Source: Sclerodactyla briareus (Eukaryota > Echinodermata > Holothuroidea > Dendrochirotida > Sclerodactylidae). From it: a stretch of DNA of 64,000 nt. The stretch spans positions 186,001-250,000 of the forward strand of contig JAODTK010000444.1 of NCBI GenBank assembly GCA_026419785.1. Reading direction: 5' to 3'. The notes under the pieces were generated by a model, which was not told where the DNA came from, did not search any database, and saw only the letters and a program-made list of their open reading frames with translations. Numbering within the stretch: the stretch's first letter is position 1; every line of letters starts with the position of its first letter. Shown piece by piece: positions 37,870-51,352 of the stretch. Both the position numbers and the translations under genes were made by a program.

Positions 37870-38195
37870 GGGTGATCCTTAGTGGCAGAGGCCCAGCAAG
37901 CTTGCAGACCTGGATACGGGGGGCACCTTATTTCAGCTGTGAATCCTTCCCCACGTACATAAGGCAATGCCTCTTGGCGGTACCTTCACTGTTGGGTGGG
38001 GTATCCACTCCAGATGGCAACTTGCAAATTGCCTACCTCTCGCTTGTGCCTGCTGCCAATCCCTTGTGCTGAGTGCCCAGCGAGAATGCACATTTTCCAT
38101 TTTTACAGTCTTTGGTATGCCTGACCGGGAATCGAACACCCGTCTCCCTGGTGACTGCCGCGCTCTACCATTGTGCCAACCACTCGAAACTGTCT
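37870..38195 (-). mobile_element. SINE-like element with tRNA head, minus strand
   Basis: On the minus strand, from about 38190 downward, an A box (tggcacaatggtagagc, 38162-38178) and a B box (ggtgttcgattccc, about 38127-38140) are correctly ordered. The 3' part cgattcccggtcagg looks like tRNA-Glu, the anticodon region cagtcac like tRNA-Asp(GTC). Stems do not pair well, so this is not a functional tRNA. The unrelated 3' body extends toward 37870. Confidence 0.6.
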
Positions 38196-38599
38196 CCTCG
38201 TTCATGAATAGCATATGCTGTTGTGAGTGTGTAATCCGTTCTCCTGAATCTATTGCTGTTTTCTCCCGGTTCCGAGGACAGAGAATGTGTGTTTTCATTT
38301 CCCTAGTCACATTGATGAATCATAAAACAGAAGCTTGGTTATTTTGGGAGAGACAATTAGGCCTGGTCATCGGACGCACCTGCCCTTCAAATGGTACTCA
38401 TTAATACTGCAGAGGATGGTTGTACTCCCATCTCCCTCGATGTTCACTTTATAACTATCGACAACATGTGGACATTCACTACTCTAGAACGGATTCGCGT
38501 ATTTTAGATGAAGCTACTCCTGCATACCTTTCCCTAGTGACTTTCACCTAGGTGAGGATTATTTGATTTGATACTATGTGAGGATTGTAGGAAAACCAG

Positions 38600-38880
38600 C
38601 TCATCAGGATGATCATGGGTGAGCATCGGCGATAACTTTCCCCTCTCTTCTGGACTAATGCTCTATTGCAAAATATCTGTAAAACCCCAGCAGGAAAGTA
38701 CCACTGCATTTACAGCGGGACCAATGAAGTGATGATCAAGACCTCATCATTGCAACTGCAAAGTACAGCCCCCTGGGTAAAAGTCGGTGACTGCGGATTG
38801 TGAACCCGGAATGGGCTGCAAAGCGGCACTGGAAACCAATCCGCCATTTCCTGCCTGGAGAGAGAATCCGTTAAACCAAT
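38600..38880. repeat. Dispersed repeat, copy 1
   Basis: Shares order and wording with 60985-61390: gtgagcatcggcgataac / atgagcaccgccgataac, then cttctggactaatgctc / cttctcgactagtgctc, then aagacctcatcattgcaact / aagacctcccccatcgcaac, then a tacagcc...gtgaa... end. A stretch on the minus strand (gggttcacaatcc) resembles a Pol III B box, so it may be a SINE. Ends undefined. Confidence 0.6.
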
Positions 38881-39547
38881 GAACATATTAGTTTGAGAAT
38901 ATTTTTTTGAAGAGCAATCAGATCTGTTAACATGAGAAAATAATAAATATAATATATATATATATATTATATACAATAGTACTATCAAGGATTTTTTTTT
39001 CCAATTATAAGCCCATAAATTAAGTTTCGAAGCCTTCTTTACCAGCAGAGAGGCTTCTGCCCTAATGGGTTAATTGCTTTCGCTATGTTATTTCCATGTC
39101 AATCGTAAGGTAGACTTCGTTTGTTACGGATCCATCAACAATGCGCCAGTTTCCACTTGTTATTTTTTTTTTCCTGGTGTAGATTGATATTATTTTTCCC
39201 ATAGTAAATGACAGGCATGGCACATGACTGTTTTTCAACCAACCCCCCCCCCCCCCCCCCACAATACTAAACCACCACTTCTCTTTTGTATGGGTGGTGG
39301 TCCCCAGGGGAATGATAGCATCCCACTCCCTTTAGAAAGTACCTGTTGACCTAATGTTTTACTTGGCAGAATTTTATGTATATGTTATCCAGGGTTTTTT
39401 CTTGACTTTTACAATGTGAAAACTATTTGTGAGGTATTTTTAGATTGTGGATTTCCAGAAATATTTTCCATTTCGCAACATGTTTCATATCAACATGAGT
39501 ACGGTTAATATAGCACCAGTGGCATACACAGGAATTTCAACACAGGT

Positions 39548-39670
<123 letters not shown>

Positions 39671-39699
39671 ATGTTGATCTAACGATCTGTCTGTCTGTA

Positions 39700-41010
39700 A
39701 ACTTTTTTTGGGGGGAGGGGCACAAAATGTTTGTGCTTTGATGAATCTCAACCAGACTTGGTCACAATGCTTATTGACTGATGGGTCATCGTTGACCACC
39801 TGAAGGTCAAGGTCAAATGACATGAAAGGGGCACAATGGGCCAATAAGTGGAAAGCTGCAAAACGCTACTTCTCCTACAAATTTTAGTGCACAGTGCTGA
39901 TGTTCGGTCATATGATGGTCTGACAGCCATTCTTTTGAGGTGTTAAGGAATTTTTGATCCAAGGTCCCACTTGACATAGCTATTTTATGAAATTTCACAC
40001 AATGGTTTTTGAAATGCATCTCCTCCCACAAGCTTCAATCAATTTTCTTCAATGTTACATGTGATGGTCCTTGGGTAAAGGGCCATTGGGGTGTGTTCAG
40101 GAATATTGAGCCCACTTTGGGCTCTAGTGCCCATTATATGAAATACCACAAAATCTTGTATCTCCTACAAATCTTGGTGCATAGTGCTGACAAGCGGTCA
40201 TAATGATGGTCTAGCAGCCATACCACGGGTTGTTCAGGAATTTTTGTCCAAGGTCCCACTGGGGCCAGAGGGCCCATTTTTATGAAATTTCACACAATGG
40301 TACTTGAAATGCATCTCCTCCCACAAGCTTCAATTGATTTTCTTCAAAGTTACATTTAATGGTCCTTGGGTAGAGGGCCATTGGGTTGTTCGTGAATTTT
40401 GGGCTTAGGGCCCACTTTGGACTCTAGGGCTCATTATATGAAATACCACAAAATCTTGTATCTCCAACCAAATTCTGTTGGACAGTGCTGCTGTTCAGTC
40501 ATATACTGGCCTGATGGCCGTAACTTCAGGGTGTCAAGCGATTTAGGACCCATGGCCCAGTGTGGGCCCTGGGCCCATCATGTAGAATTATGCAAAATGC
40601 TTCTCCTCTCACACACAGTGAAGTGCACCAGTGCTGACATACAGTCATAATGATGGTCTTAACAGCCATACTTTTGGGTTGTTCAGAATTTTTTGTCCAA
40701 GGTCCCACTTGGGCCCGAGGGCTCATTTTATGTAATTTCCACATAATAGTACTTGAAATGCATTCCTTCCTACAGCTTCAATGATTTTCTTGAAGTTACA
40801 TGTATTGGTCCTTGGGTAGAGGGCTATGGGGGGTGTGCAGGGGATTTGGGTCCAGGACCCAGTTTGGCCCCAAGGGCCCAACCAGCTATGCTGGTTGGGC
40901 TATGCTAATGTCCCAAGTCATTCTATCTATCCATCCAGTCGTATTACTTTTCCTTGTTGGCCACCAAATGTTTGTGCTTCAATGGATCTTGACCAATGGT
41001 CACAATAGTC
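39700..41010 (+). repeat. Satellite of about 150 bp, diverged
   Basis: Landmarks aatgcatctcctcccaca, cttgtatctcctacaaat, ggttgttcaggaatttttg and aaggtcccacttgggcc recur near 40014, 40153, 40309, 40454, 40590 and 40757 (spacing 136-167). Composition and the phrase gttcaggaa link it to the satellite at 1740-2500. A 25-bp perfect hairpin lies within it at 40876-40900. Confidence 0.75.
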
Positions 41011-43217
41011 TACAAATTCGAATACGATGAGTCATTAGTCAAATAGCATTGGAGGGGACCGGGGCCTGATGTGGAAAACGCGACTTCTCCCGCAGATTAG
41101 GTCTGATTGCTATGTTAGGTGAACAGTATAATCATTGACTAGTAGTACTTATGGGTTCCACAGGTATTTGTGGGTGGAAGGTCGTTGAAAAGGGGGGGGT
41201 AGTGGGGGGGGGTGGGGGGTACTAGGCAATATTGTTTCAAATGGTTAGAATGAATGCAATTTGCATGTTTTGGGCCATTAATTGCTCATGCTTTGATGGA
41301 CATTGACCAGAGTTGCGGCATAATTTCATGACTGCTGGGTGGACATTTGACCACCCAAAGCTCAAAGGTCATTGAGGGAGCCTAATGGGCTATTGTGTGA
41401 AAAACTGGGTGTGTCCCCTCTACCAAAGGGAAGTTTGTATTTCGTGATGCTCGCTCAGTGTCATCAAAGGACAGTATATAACTGAAATCGATGCACAACT
41501 AAAAAACATCATAACAGTTCACAACATATTGAGAATTTGTCCGGTTTGCGCTACGAACCATTGTTCTCTAGTTTTTCACCTGAATTTTCTTCACTTTCTG
41601 TCTCCAATGGTTACAAAACTTTAGTGAGGGCAGTCCTGTCCCCCTTCCTATGCCTTGTGATTCAGCAATGAATAATATCGTCAGCAGCATCTCCTAAGAT
41701 GCTGGGGGAGCCTCCGGTTTTCAACGTTCCGTCAAACGGATGGGACTGAAAGATCAAGCATTGCGAGGAGTATTGTTATTTTCAATTTCACTAAAATAGC
41801 TCAGTGGAAAGTCTATGCAAGCAACGGAGACATCTAAATGCACTCCGAAACACGCTTTCGTGAGAAGTTGAGTTAGCTCATTGGGCAGTCATATTTTTAG
41901 ATGGAGACATAGCGTCGGCCAAATTACAGGTGGCACGGACAGCTATTTGTTTGGGAGTTATTCATTGAAAGGGAAAGTTCGATTTGCCAACAGATGAAAA
42001 TTTACAAAGAACTAGTTCTCGATGGAAAACTCACAATCATTCCTGACCAGACTGGGACAATTCCCCCATGGGCACTCAAAGAATTATAATTTGCTTCCAA
42101 GTAATTTCCCCTGACTAGCTCATTATCTCGACTACCGCGGAGGCGTAATACACCTACCAATGCGTCAATCATTTTTAAAATCAATACCTGTTTGCCACTG
42201 TGTGAAAATTGACAGTACCCAATGATCCAGGGACACTGTGCTTCCCTGCACATGTTTCAATTATCCAATGTCATGGTTATCCTACGAGTAGAATAAATAT
42301 AACTAGAAAGACAACAATACCGCTGAGATCTATGTTGCATTTGCTATGAGGGTGTAACCGAAATACATGGAGAGGAGAGAGACCAACATTTTGTAATTGC
42401 CTCGTAAATTGCACGTATCACTGTGAGAGTTACTCTTATCAAATGCTTGTATTAATGTAGCAGATTTAAAAATTGTAAATAGAGTAGCAGTTTCTCCTGT
42501 CGAAGGAATCACTATGAAATTGAGGTATGTTGTTTGGGTTGTATTGATTGATTGACTATGGTTTGTAGGTTAGGGTTAATAATTCATATATAGGAAAGTT
42601 ACATTTTAAGTAGGACGATACATTTAGCATTTCAGACCTATTTGATAAATATTGTAGATTGCTGTTCATTTGATTACTGATGTTAAAGTGTGTATTATCT
42701 TGTTATATGTTATGTACAGAGCCAGGGTCATTCATGTAGCAGGATTTTAATTTCTGGAATGATTAGTCATGTTAAATTGTGTGCTAAAGCGATGCGGTGG
42801 TAATTTTGTATTATTTGGACAGTATTTCTGTGTGGGACATACTTACCATGATATATGTGCACATATTGATGCCCTTTGCACAATGTGATAGTATATGACT
42901 ATGTATGCACACCGATGCCCCTGATAGGGTGATATATAGCTCATATGTGATAAATGTGAAGACATTATTCCATGTGTTATTACGCATTATTTATAATTTA
43001 CACATTTTCAAATAGCCCCCCCAACATTTTAAATCTTTCAGAAACCTGATCAATATGCCACCCGAGTAGTGCTAAACAAGGGCTGATCCCATCATTCTTT
43101 CGCCATCCTTGTAATTTCTTTAATACATATAAATACTCTGCTGATGCAGAGAGGAAAGTACAGGCCTAGGGAAACCTGTCACCATTCCCATCCTTTCTCT
43201 GATCGTCTCAATCGTAG

Positions 43218-43440
43218 GTTAGGTCGGATCTAAAGGACGCCCTGAGGATACTTACAGGAACAACTAGAGCAGACGACAGAGGCCTGTCAGGACTTACAGA
43301 CTGAGACAGGTGCCCAGAATAGCCAGCTAATCCGCCAGGCACTAGCAGATATCGGCCATCGATTGGCCACCCTGGAGAACGAGTTCAGAAAACGAAAGGA
43401 CCAGCTCAGTGAACAAAATAAGAGGCACAGGGAATTCCAG
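43218..43440 (+). CDS. Spectrin-repeat exon, QLIRQALADIGHRLATLENE
   Basis: Acceptor ctcaatcgtag, donor CAG|GTGAGA. Starts VRSDLKDALR; after one indel near 43250 continues YLQEQLEQTTEACQDLQTE, then QLIRQALADIGHRLATLENE and KRKDQLSEQNKRHREFQ. Long uninterrupted amphipathic helix spanning helix B/C of a repeat. 223 bp observed; 222 would be phase 0-0. The next exon begins NEMRKFQRW. Confidence 0.85.
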
Positions 43441-45318
43441 GTGAGAGGTTTGAATATTATGAAAAAGACCGATCTTCATGTTGCAAAATTGAACTAATAA
43501 CATACTGCAACATAAGTTGGGGGAGAGGGGCAAAATAGCTGCCAGTCAGCCCCCCCCCATTTGTGGTAGGCACCAGCCACGAGAAAGAACATTCCTCAGT
43601 AAAAAAAAGAATTACAGGTCGTTGAACAAAGATGGGGCATCCAGGTGAGGGATTGAACTATCATAAATAGCTGGCTCGTCATGCCAGGTATTCCGTATTG
43701 GCATTTATCAACCATTATCAACAACCCCAGTTCATACGTAGTCGTAAACAGATAGTGGACAAAAATGTAGGTACTTCATACATTATTATATTGTTTGTTT
43801 GTTGTGTTTTCGTTCTTGTTGGTTGTTTGTTCAGTATTTTTTCAGGTTATTATTCAGTCATTCATTCCCCAAAGCAGATGAATGGTATAAGAACCCTGTT
43901 GCTAAAGGATTATTAACGAGGCCCATGAATTAAAATTTTTTTTTAATAGTCATGAATAACATTAATTACATTTACAGATGCAGAAACATCATTGAAATAC
44001 TAAGAAGATAACTATTAATTTATCGCACAAATGATACTTACCTTTACCACTCGTTCTCAGTTAACCCACCTACTAGCCGCTGGGATCTGGCATATTCTGG
44101 TAAAAACCATGAGGCTAATGCACCTGAGAACATTAGGGAGTAAAATCAAACTGGCTAGGTGACTATTAACTGCTGAAATGAAACTGAAGAGATGTCAATA
44201 TAAGAAGGCTTAATTTATTATTTCCACACATTTTTGGAGTCGTGCTGATACTTTATCATATATAAAAGCAGTTGTTATACTGTAAAGGTGTGTAGAAGAA
44301 ATTGCGCATAAGGGGATTTGGGTCATTAGGCAGAAATGCAGTTGCATAGGGCACGTTGCAGTTGTTGAGTGCATTATGTAAATATTTAGCGCTTCCTATA
44401 GTATTGGAAACCAACGAAAAAGTCTTCAGAACAGATTTATTACGACCTTGACCTTGTTAGAGTCATAAACAGTTTGGTGACCATTGCCTATGTTGTCACA
44501 AACATTTGTTGAAAGATGTGTATTTTTGTTAAACAATTAGTCATTGTTTTCATGCTATTTACTGTATATAAATCTCTTGTCTGTTCCACACTCAGTTTAT
44601 CCATCTCATTCATTGATTGTAATCAGAGCTTGACTTTTCCATGTGCATGAGTAATGATTACCTTAACAGAACTATTGCCTTCAGGCATTGATCCGCGGTG
44701 CACGCCTGGCAATCTATACTCCCCGTCTCATCAATTTGACTCAATCTGAAGGCTACATCAACACAAATATTGAATGGGGAACATTCTATGCAGTGCTGGA
44801 TTTTGGAGAGTATACAGACAATTTACACGAAATACAGCTTACGCACCTTACCAATATTGTGTTTGTGATGTTGTTATTCGTTATGGTGCAACTGATGAGT
44901 ACAATGTATTGATACGTCTATTCACAGTTGTAATCAATTTTCTCATTAGTCATGGAATATAGTAAGTGACGCACTTGAATTTGTAATTTTTATTCTTTAG
45001 TTTCTAGTGTTTCCCATTGCTTGGCCAGGGGGGGATTATTAAGTTCAGTTTATGTGAATGTATTTCAATAAAATGGGGGACAACCAAACTTATTTCTCAG
45101 CTGGTGTTTTAAGATAGGGAAGTAGAGCCTGATTGGCTAAGCTTCTGAAATAATCCTCCAGTGACCTTGAATCGCCAGGCTTCTAAAATATTCTCTAGTG
45201 GCCTCGAAACCTGTGAGACAGTTGTGGTTATATCTCAAAATTATAGGCAGGTTTTGAGGAAGTCATTCCTAGTTCTGTGCTTCACTGACTTGAATTCGGT
45301 TGTGTCTTCACCTTCTAG
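43441..45318 (+). other. Intron (1.9 kb)
   Basis: AT-rich, with a C run near 43550 and no recognised element. The ORFs at 43698-43916 and 44688-44962 have no acceptor/donor pair or helix pattern that would make them exons. Acceptor caccttctag. Confidence 0.7.
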
Positions 45319-45426
45319 AATGAAATGAGGAAGTTCCAGCGATGGATTAACGAGTCAAAACGGAAGCTAGCAGTGGCTGATGACCTACACGATGCTCCTC
45401 TGGACGAGAAGATCAAAGAGAATAAG
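45319..45426 (+). CDS. Spectrin-repeat exon of 36 codons, fully open
   Basis: 108 bp, phase 0-0, acceptor caccttctag, donor AAG|GTAACT. Reads NEMRKFQRWINESKRKLAVA then DDLHDAPLDEKIKENK: helix A with its Trp followed by the A-B linker. It connects exon 43218-43440 with 51165-51352 (AIRDQR). Confidence 0.9.
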
Positions 45427-48400
45427 GTAACTTATATTCTAATTTGTTAACATTAAAATTACTAATTACAAACTGCAATTCAAAATAGGTGAAATTGGAA
45501 TTTTTTTTTTTTTTTTTGGGCAAAGATGTAGTCAGAAACTTCTGTGTGATTAATGACATCCTGTATCTGACATCTGTACTCCCTCCATGACAGCTTTCTA
45601 ACATTTTTGGGAAAATAATTTTAATTTGGCGCAGTAGTAATAAGAGTAATATTATAACACTTGTGTGGGCGCCAAATTTATCATCATATGTGTGTGATGA
45701 TGCCAGATAGTAAAACAGGTTTTATGTGCCTGAATTTTTCAAATCTGCAACATCAGGGCTCATGCATAAAAATCAGCTGGTTTCTACAAACACTGTAGCC
45801 TACAGAACTAGCAAGAAAAAAAGTGACGTGTCATAGGATTGTTAACAGTTATATGCAAAGCTGCTCATAAAGCACTCTTTGAGTCTGGAGATCAAACATT
45901 ATCATTGTTTATTATGTTGGTGAATTGACTTGAGTCAAGCTGACCTCCAACTGAACATTCGTTGTGCTTCATTACCCTAATAACCCAGTTTCCAAACCTT
46001 TTTGGACAAATAATGTGACCAATGAGGCACAAACTTAAGTTTCGCACAGCTGACCTTACACTTGGAAACAAAATTAGAGGAATCTAAGGTAAAATTTGAG
46101 TTGAAATGAGTACCTGTCGATCGGAATCACTGTGTTCTGAAGGTCAGTATGGGTTTGGTTGCACCTAGCTGATTGGTCAATAATGGTGTGATCTCAGACT
46201 ATTCATTCTATTATATTGTGCTTTCGGTGGTTTGTGAAAATTGCTTATGCCTTGAAGTAGTACATATGCAATGTCAAAATTACCACTACTAACTTGGGAA
46301 ATTGCTTCATGTCTTAGAAAAAGAAAAACTTCCCTGCATTTCCCCTCAGTCACCGAAAATAAGGGGATGAGGATGTTTATTTCATATATAACCATTACTG
46401 AATTGATTATTTATGTTTTTTTTGACAATTTGATAAAATGGACAAAAAAACTGTGTCGCCTTTCTGTGAAGTGGACAATTGAGACTATTACTTAGCCATG
46501 CCTCGTCCCTGTTGGTGCATGATTACAGGACTCTGGCTGACCCCATATGTAAATTTCATCAGCCCTGTGCATTTTACTAATACTTGAATACTGTGATGCG
46601 TCTTTAATGCATTGCATTATGTTGTATAAAATTGGCAGAATCTTTGGTAACCGTGCAATTACTTACTACCATGATCAGTGTGATGCTGATGTTAACAGAT
46701 TGCTTTTCACCCAAACCTGTAAAATCCCCTCTGCCACGTAAGCTTGTCCCTTGCATATGTAGCAAAAGATATCTTAATCTGTGCTATACAGACTATGCAA
46801 AATGCTTTGAATATGTCATCAAAAAGATTCTAGTGTAGATTTTGTTAAATTGTAATTACTTGAAATTATCTGTAATTAGTAACAGCCTACATTAACAAAG
46901 ATATTCCCATATGCCCACCTCTAGTATGAATAGTTGTGCTTGATTAGCATTCGCCTGGCTTGCCTAATTAAAGTCAACGAAGTTGTAAAACTAACATGTT
47001 CTCTTCTTTATGATGTGAGAAATTGTCAATTAAAGTAGTATAGTTATTATTATGCCTTTTGCTAAGGGCAAATTACCTCTTCCTGGCATGCTGCATATAA
47101 TGTGATATTCACTGCATCTAATATCTTCCTTTCTTTTTTGATGTATTATTTAGCTTTCGTTACAAAAATTGAGGTTAGAACCTTTTGCTTTATTTTCCTC
47201 AGTTTCAAATTCATTACTATCCGCATTTAGGCGTCACATTTGTCTCTCATTTCATTCTACTCTGATCCGTCTTTGGGTGAGCCTTATTTGATTTTTTAAT
47301 GCTTTCAGTTCTACTGAAAAACTGACTATTTAACAGAGGCAACATATGGCTGTGTGGTGAGAGATGGCTAATATATTTTCACTTAACACTATTGACAAGT
47401 GGGTTGTAAAGTGTGTTGCTGCATGAGTGCTGTTGATATGTTGCAGCTTATATGAAGATGGTCTAAAATATGGGTGTTATGTATGGTTCGGATGCTAATG
47501 ATGATGTTTCTATTACTAAATTTGTGATAAACTGTGGATTTTAATAAGTTTTAAATCCTGCAGACTGGTCCAAAATATTTTACATCTCATTTTTATTTTA
47601 TTTTTATGGGTGATTCTGCCTCCTGGCTTCTTTAGCCATCCCCCTACTATGCAATGGAAGGACCTGACTCCTCACCCTCGCCCCCTTCATCCACCTGGCA
47701 GCATACAGAAAATTGGGTAGTTGTTTCAGTCACATAAGTTATTCCCAGCTCTCATGATTATGCAGAAAACTACCAGTCTCTTTGACATAGTTTCTTCCAC
47801 CTGATTCCACTTACCCAATTTGATTGAACTGAATATAGAGCACAGCTTCTATTGTTCATCGGCTGGAAATCCGGACCTTTTTTTTCATTGCATTTCCGCC
47901 AGATAAATGGGTCAGATGCACAACAAATAGTCAATCAATCCTACAATTCATTGGCTCAAAACACCCCAACTAATGCAGAATTTGGTATGTATTCAAACTT
48001 GAGTAGGAAAAGATTTTGTTGAATCCCTATCTTTGCAGTCAATACCTTGCTCTGCATGTTGAAATCCTCTTTTGGTATTGTATAGTTGGAGAAAAAAATT
48101 CTGCTCTTTCTTTGTCATGAAAAGAAATGGCTATAATGGGGGAAGGTTTGTCATGGAAACGAAGAGTGGCGTGGATGGAAAATATGTGTTACATACTGTA
48201 ACATTGATTTTCTTCCTTGCATGCGAAAGGAAACACGTAATCAACGTGTGAAAGTATGGCTGCACATGGATATAATCCGAATCACTTGCAACTCAAGGGC
48301 AGCCCAAATTCACCACCAAAACTGCAGGAATTTTGGCGTCAGAATCAGTTAAAACGAAGAGCAGGTTGTGATGTACCAATTCCTTTGGTAGTCATATTCA

Positions 48401-51164
48401 CCTTCTATACCATAATATTTGAAAGTTCATTGCAACAAGTTGGCAAGTGCAAATTCAGAAGATCGTGGGCTGCAAAATTGTCGAAGAAGTATGGGTCTAG
48501 TAGCAGCCATTTGGATTCAGTTGAGGTTTTGTTTCCTAGTAGTAGCATATGTTGCGTATGTATGGTGGTATATGTAGTTGGCATATGTTGACACTGTTAT
48601 CAAGCTGTCTACAAAACAGTGTCATGTGACACCTACACTTGAGCAATACAAATGTAGTATGCCCAGGTCATATTTATTTTGTCACCAAAAGAAAACCCCC
48701 TTCAATGTTGTTATCCTCTGTTTATCAAACCTAGTTACCATGGCTGTTGCTACCATGTCTCATAATAATAAAAAGTAATAAATAATATTATTATGTATAG
48801 TAATCTGGGTTTTTTCGCTTTTTTATTAAAAACCCAAAAAGTATTTACATAACTTCATGACACTCCAAATTCAGTTATATTTATAGATTTGTTTATATTC
48901 ATTCATAACCTTTCACACTCGAGTTCATTCCTTGAATAGAATGTCTCTCAGCACACTCCATCAAGAACAAAGCCTAATATTGCTATGGATGTCCTTGTTC
49001 CAGAGGCGCTCAACTGAAACTTGGTATAGGAGAACAGGTATATCTGTGCAAGGACAATGTGCCATATCCAGGAAAACATTCCATTTCACTTGCCTCGTAT
49101 TCTAGTGAAGCAGACTCGCATTTTGCAATGAGAACATGACTACTATCGTGTACCAAAAGCAGTCTTAACTCCCATAGCAGAGCAATTTCACATTGAATTA
49201 GGTTCATGTTAGAAAGTTATGCATTCATTAAAAGGGTGTCCCCCCCCCCCAGTCTTCGGTCGATTATTTAGAATATGTACACTTTATACAGTATATCATC
49301 AGCTATCTTCATTCTCGTCCATTTCAAAGTATACAATTCCAAAACTATTATTCCAGACTTGCATTTCATAAACAATGATTCAGTCTCCACGTTCTCTGAT
49401 TTTCTGTTAATGACCAGTTAGAGGCTTCCACTCACAGACTTACCCTGGATTGATATGTGTTCTGCCTTTGCTGAGAAATGATCCTAGCCCCTGTGTCTTA
49501 AACAACCCTTTCCCCTCACTAGGATGGTTCAATATGTATCATCAGGGAGGGGGGGGGGGGGCGACTACGGAGTAACTATACACTTGAACCGTAAATGCTG
49601 CAATTGTTCACGTTTTAGGAAAATGGGAATAGGTATCCACATAGAAATGAATGAGATGTTTCATTCAGATTTGATCTATAGTCTGTTTTGTCTGTTTGTT
49701 TTGTTTGTTTGTTATTATAGGGTTCTCTAAAGTTTCATATTTAATTTGTATTGAAGGGGAATCTTCAATTCCCTAGGATGGTACAAGAGAACTTCAGAGT
49801 TCGTTGTGTGTACTACAGTTCCTCTCCTTGGGGTTTGGCTTCCATAAGGAATAAATAGAAAATAACGACGCGAAGTCATGTTAACATGACCATGCTTTGA
49901 TGTATTACACAACGGTGGGCAACCATAGCAGTTTTCCATATTGAACAACATTGCCCTCCACCCTGCACTTGCAGGTGTAATCATTCTAGTTATCCTTTTT
50001 TTTCATTGAATAATTAGAAAGAACATTTTTTCCTGTTTTTATAGTAAAAAGCTTTTTTCCTTCTCTTTCTAGAAAAAAGAACAGATATCTGAAAAATGAC
50101 ATATTTGCAAATCCCTTACCAACTCCAGTCACACTAGCCAAAAAGACTTCTTCCATTCATTTTAATTGGATTTGAAATGAATCAGTGATAAAGAATCTCC
50201 ACATTCTTCTTGCTGAAGGGACTTTTTTTTATATAGACTAGTAGAATCATGTCATTGCAGATCACACTATATTCAAAAACCCAACGCCCATTCTTCTTGC
50301 AGTGTCCTGGACCACATGAAAGGTAATAATTCCACATTACTCAGTGTATTTAGGGATGGATTGATGATGCCCAAATGACTCATTCTATGTATGTTTCATT
50401 GTCTAATCGGGTATATGATCCCACTCAAGGATTCATTCTTAAGAAACTGGTGGCTGGAATAGTTATGTCTATGTTGCTGTCTGAACCGCCCCACCTACCT
50501 GGACTGCCCAAAGGCAAGAGCTTTGCACCACCCTTCATCTTGAGGGCATTGCTTGACACATTCTCATTGATAGGTCTCCTAATCAATGGTTACTTGAATC
50601 TACCTGGACCCCATTCCACAGAGAGTTACGATCAATCTTGGCTGGTAAGTATGGGAGGTTATCATTACAATCCCAGATTAAGATCGAACATTATATCTTG
50701 TGGAACGGGGTCGGACTTGGAGATGTTTTTCGATCATCAAGCAGTTGTGTCAAGCCAAATTAGCAAGATGATCGTTAATTACCAGAATTGTATTAGGGCA
50801 GCTCAGCCTTGAATTTCCCCGGCCTCGGCGCTGCCATCATACAGTGTACAAAGCTCAGGAAATGAGTCTGGCATCGGCTTGCTGGCCTCGACTACACCTA
50901 TAGTCTACTGAAGGATCCACTCAGTGGGAGGTGGTTAAAAGGAGCTTACACAATTTGTTCTCAGTTGACATAGTAGCTCATGCCGCAAATTTTCAGAATT
51001 CTTCTGACACAATTTCTTCTTCATTCCATGTGAGGCAAGAGGTCCAGATCTACGAGTGCAATGCTCGATCTCCTCAACCAATCTTGTTTCATGAGGGAAA
51101 AATGCTTGTGTGTGTGTACGAGTAAACAGGCACTTTTTCACTATGTCCGTTGATCATTTCTCAG
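45427..51164 (+). other. Intron (5.7 kb)
   Basis: No exon needed: the flanking exons join in frame and in helix register. It contains T- and A-rich tracts, G/C runs (49240-49250, 49548-49561) and two longer isolated frames at 48256-48591 (111 codons) and 50375-50812 (145 codons, hydrophobic middle) that I do not recognise and cannot link to splice sites. Acceptor gatcatttctcag. Confidence 0.65.
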
Positions 51165-51352
51165 GCCATACGAGACCAGAGGTCATGAGAAGGAGAAGTT
51201 TCATCAGCTAGAGGAACAAGGGGGAGGGGCTCCTTCTGAGGATCCTCTCAACAATGGTCTGGCCAATGCGATCATCAGCTTACAGACTGGATGGAGGCTA
51301 TAAGCTCCTCAACCTGAGGAGGAACCAACTGAACAGGGCGAAGATTGTCAAG
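51165..51352 (+). CDS. Spectrin-repeat exon ending YKLLNLRRNQLNRAKIVK
   Basis: Acceptor catttctcag, donor AAG|GTAACC. Begins AIRDQR; after an extra base HEKEKFHQLEEQGGGAP, then NNGLANAIISLQTGWR and, after a second indel, YKLLNLRRNQLNRAKIVK. Helix C with the Trp-x(2-3)-LLxLR pattern seen in spectrins. 188 bp observed; 186 would be phase 0-0. Confidence 0.78.

Noticed and set aside
44688-44912. Candidate exon after ttgccttcag
   Set aside because: The acceptor-like site is fair, but the frame lacks spectrin character and the exons at 43218 and 45319 already join in register.
48256-48591. 111-codon + strand frame in the 5.7-kb intron
   Set aside because: No splice sites, no recognisable domain and low-complexity end; compatible with chance in a 64-kb window.
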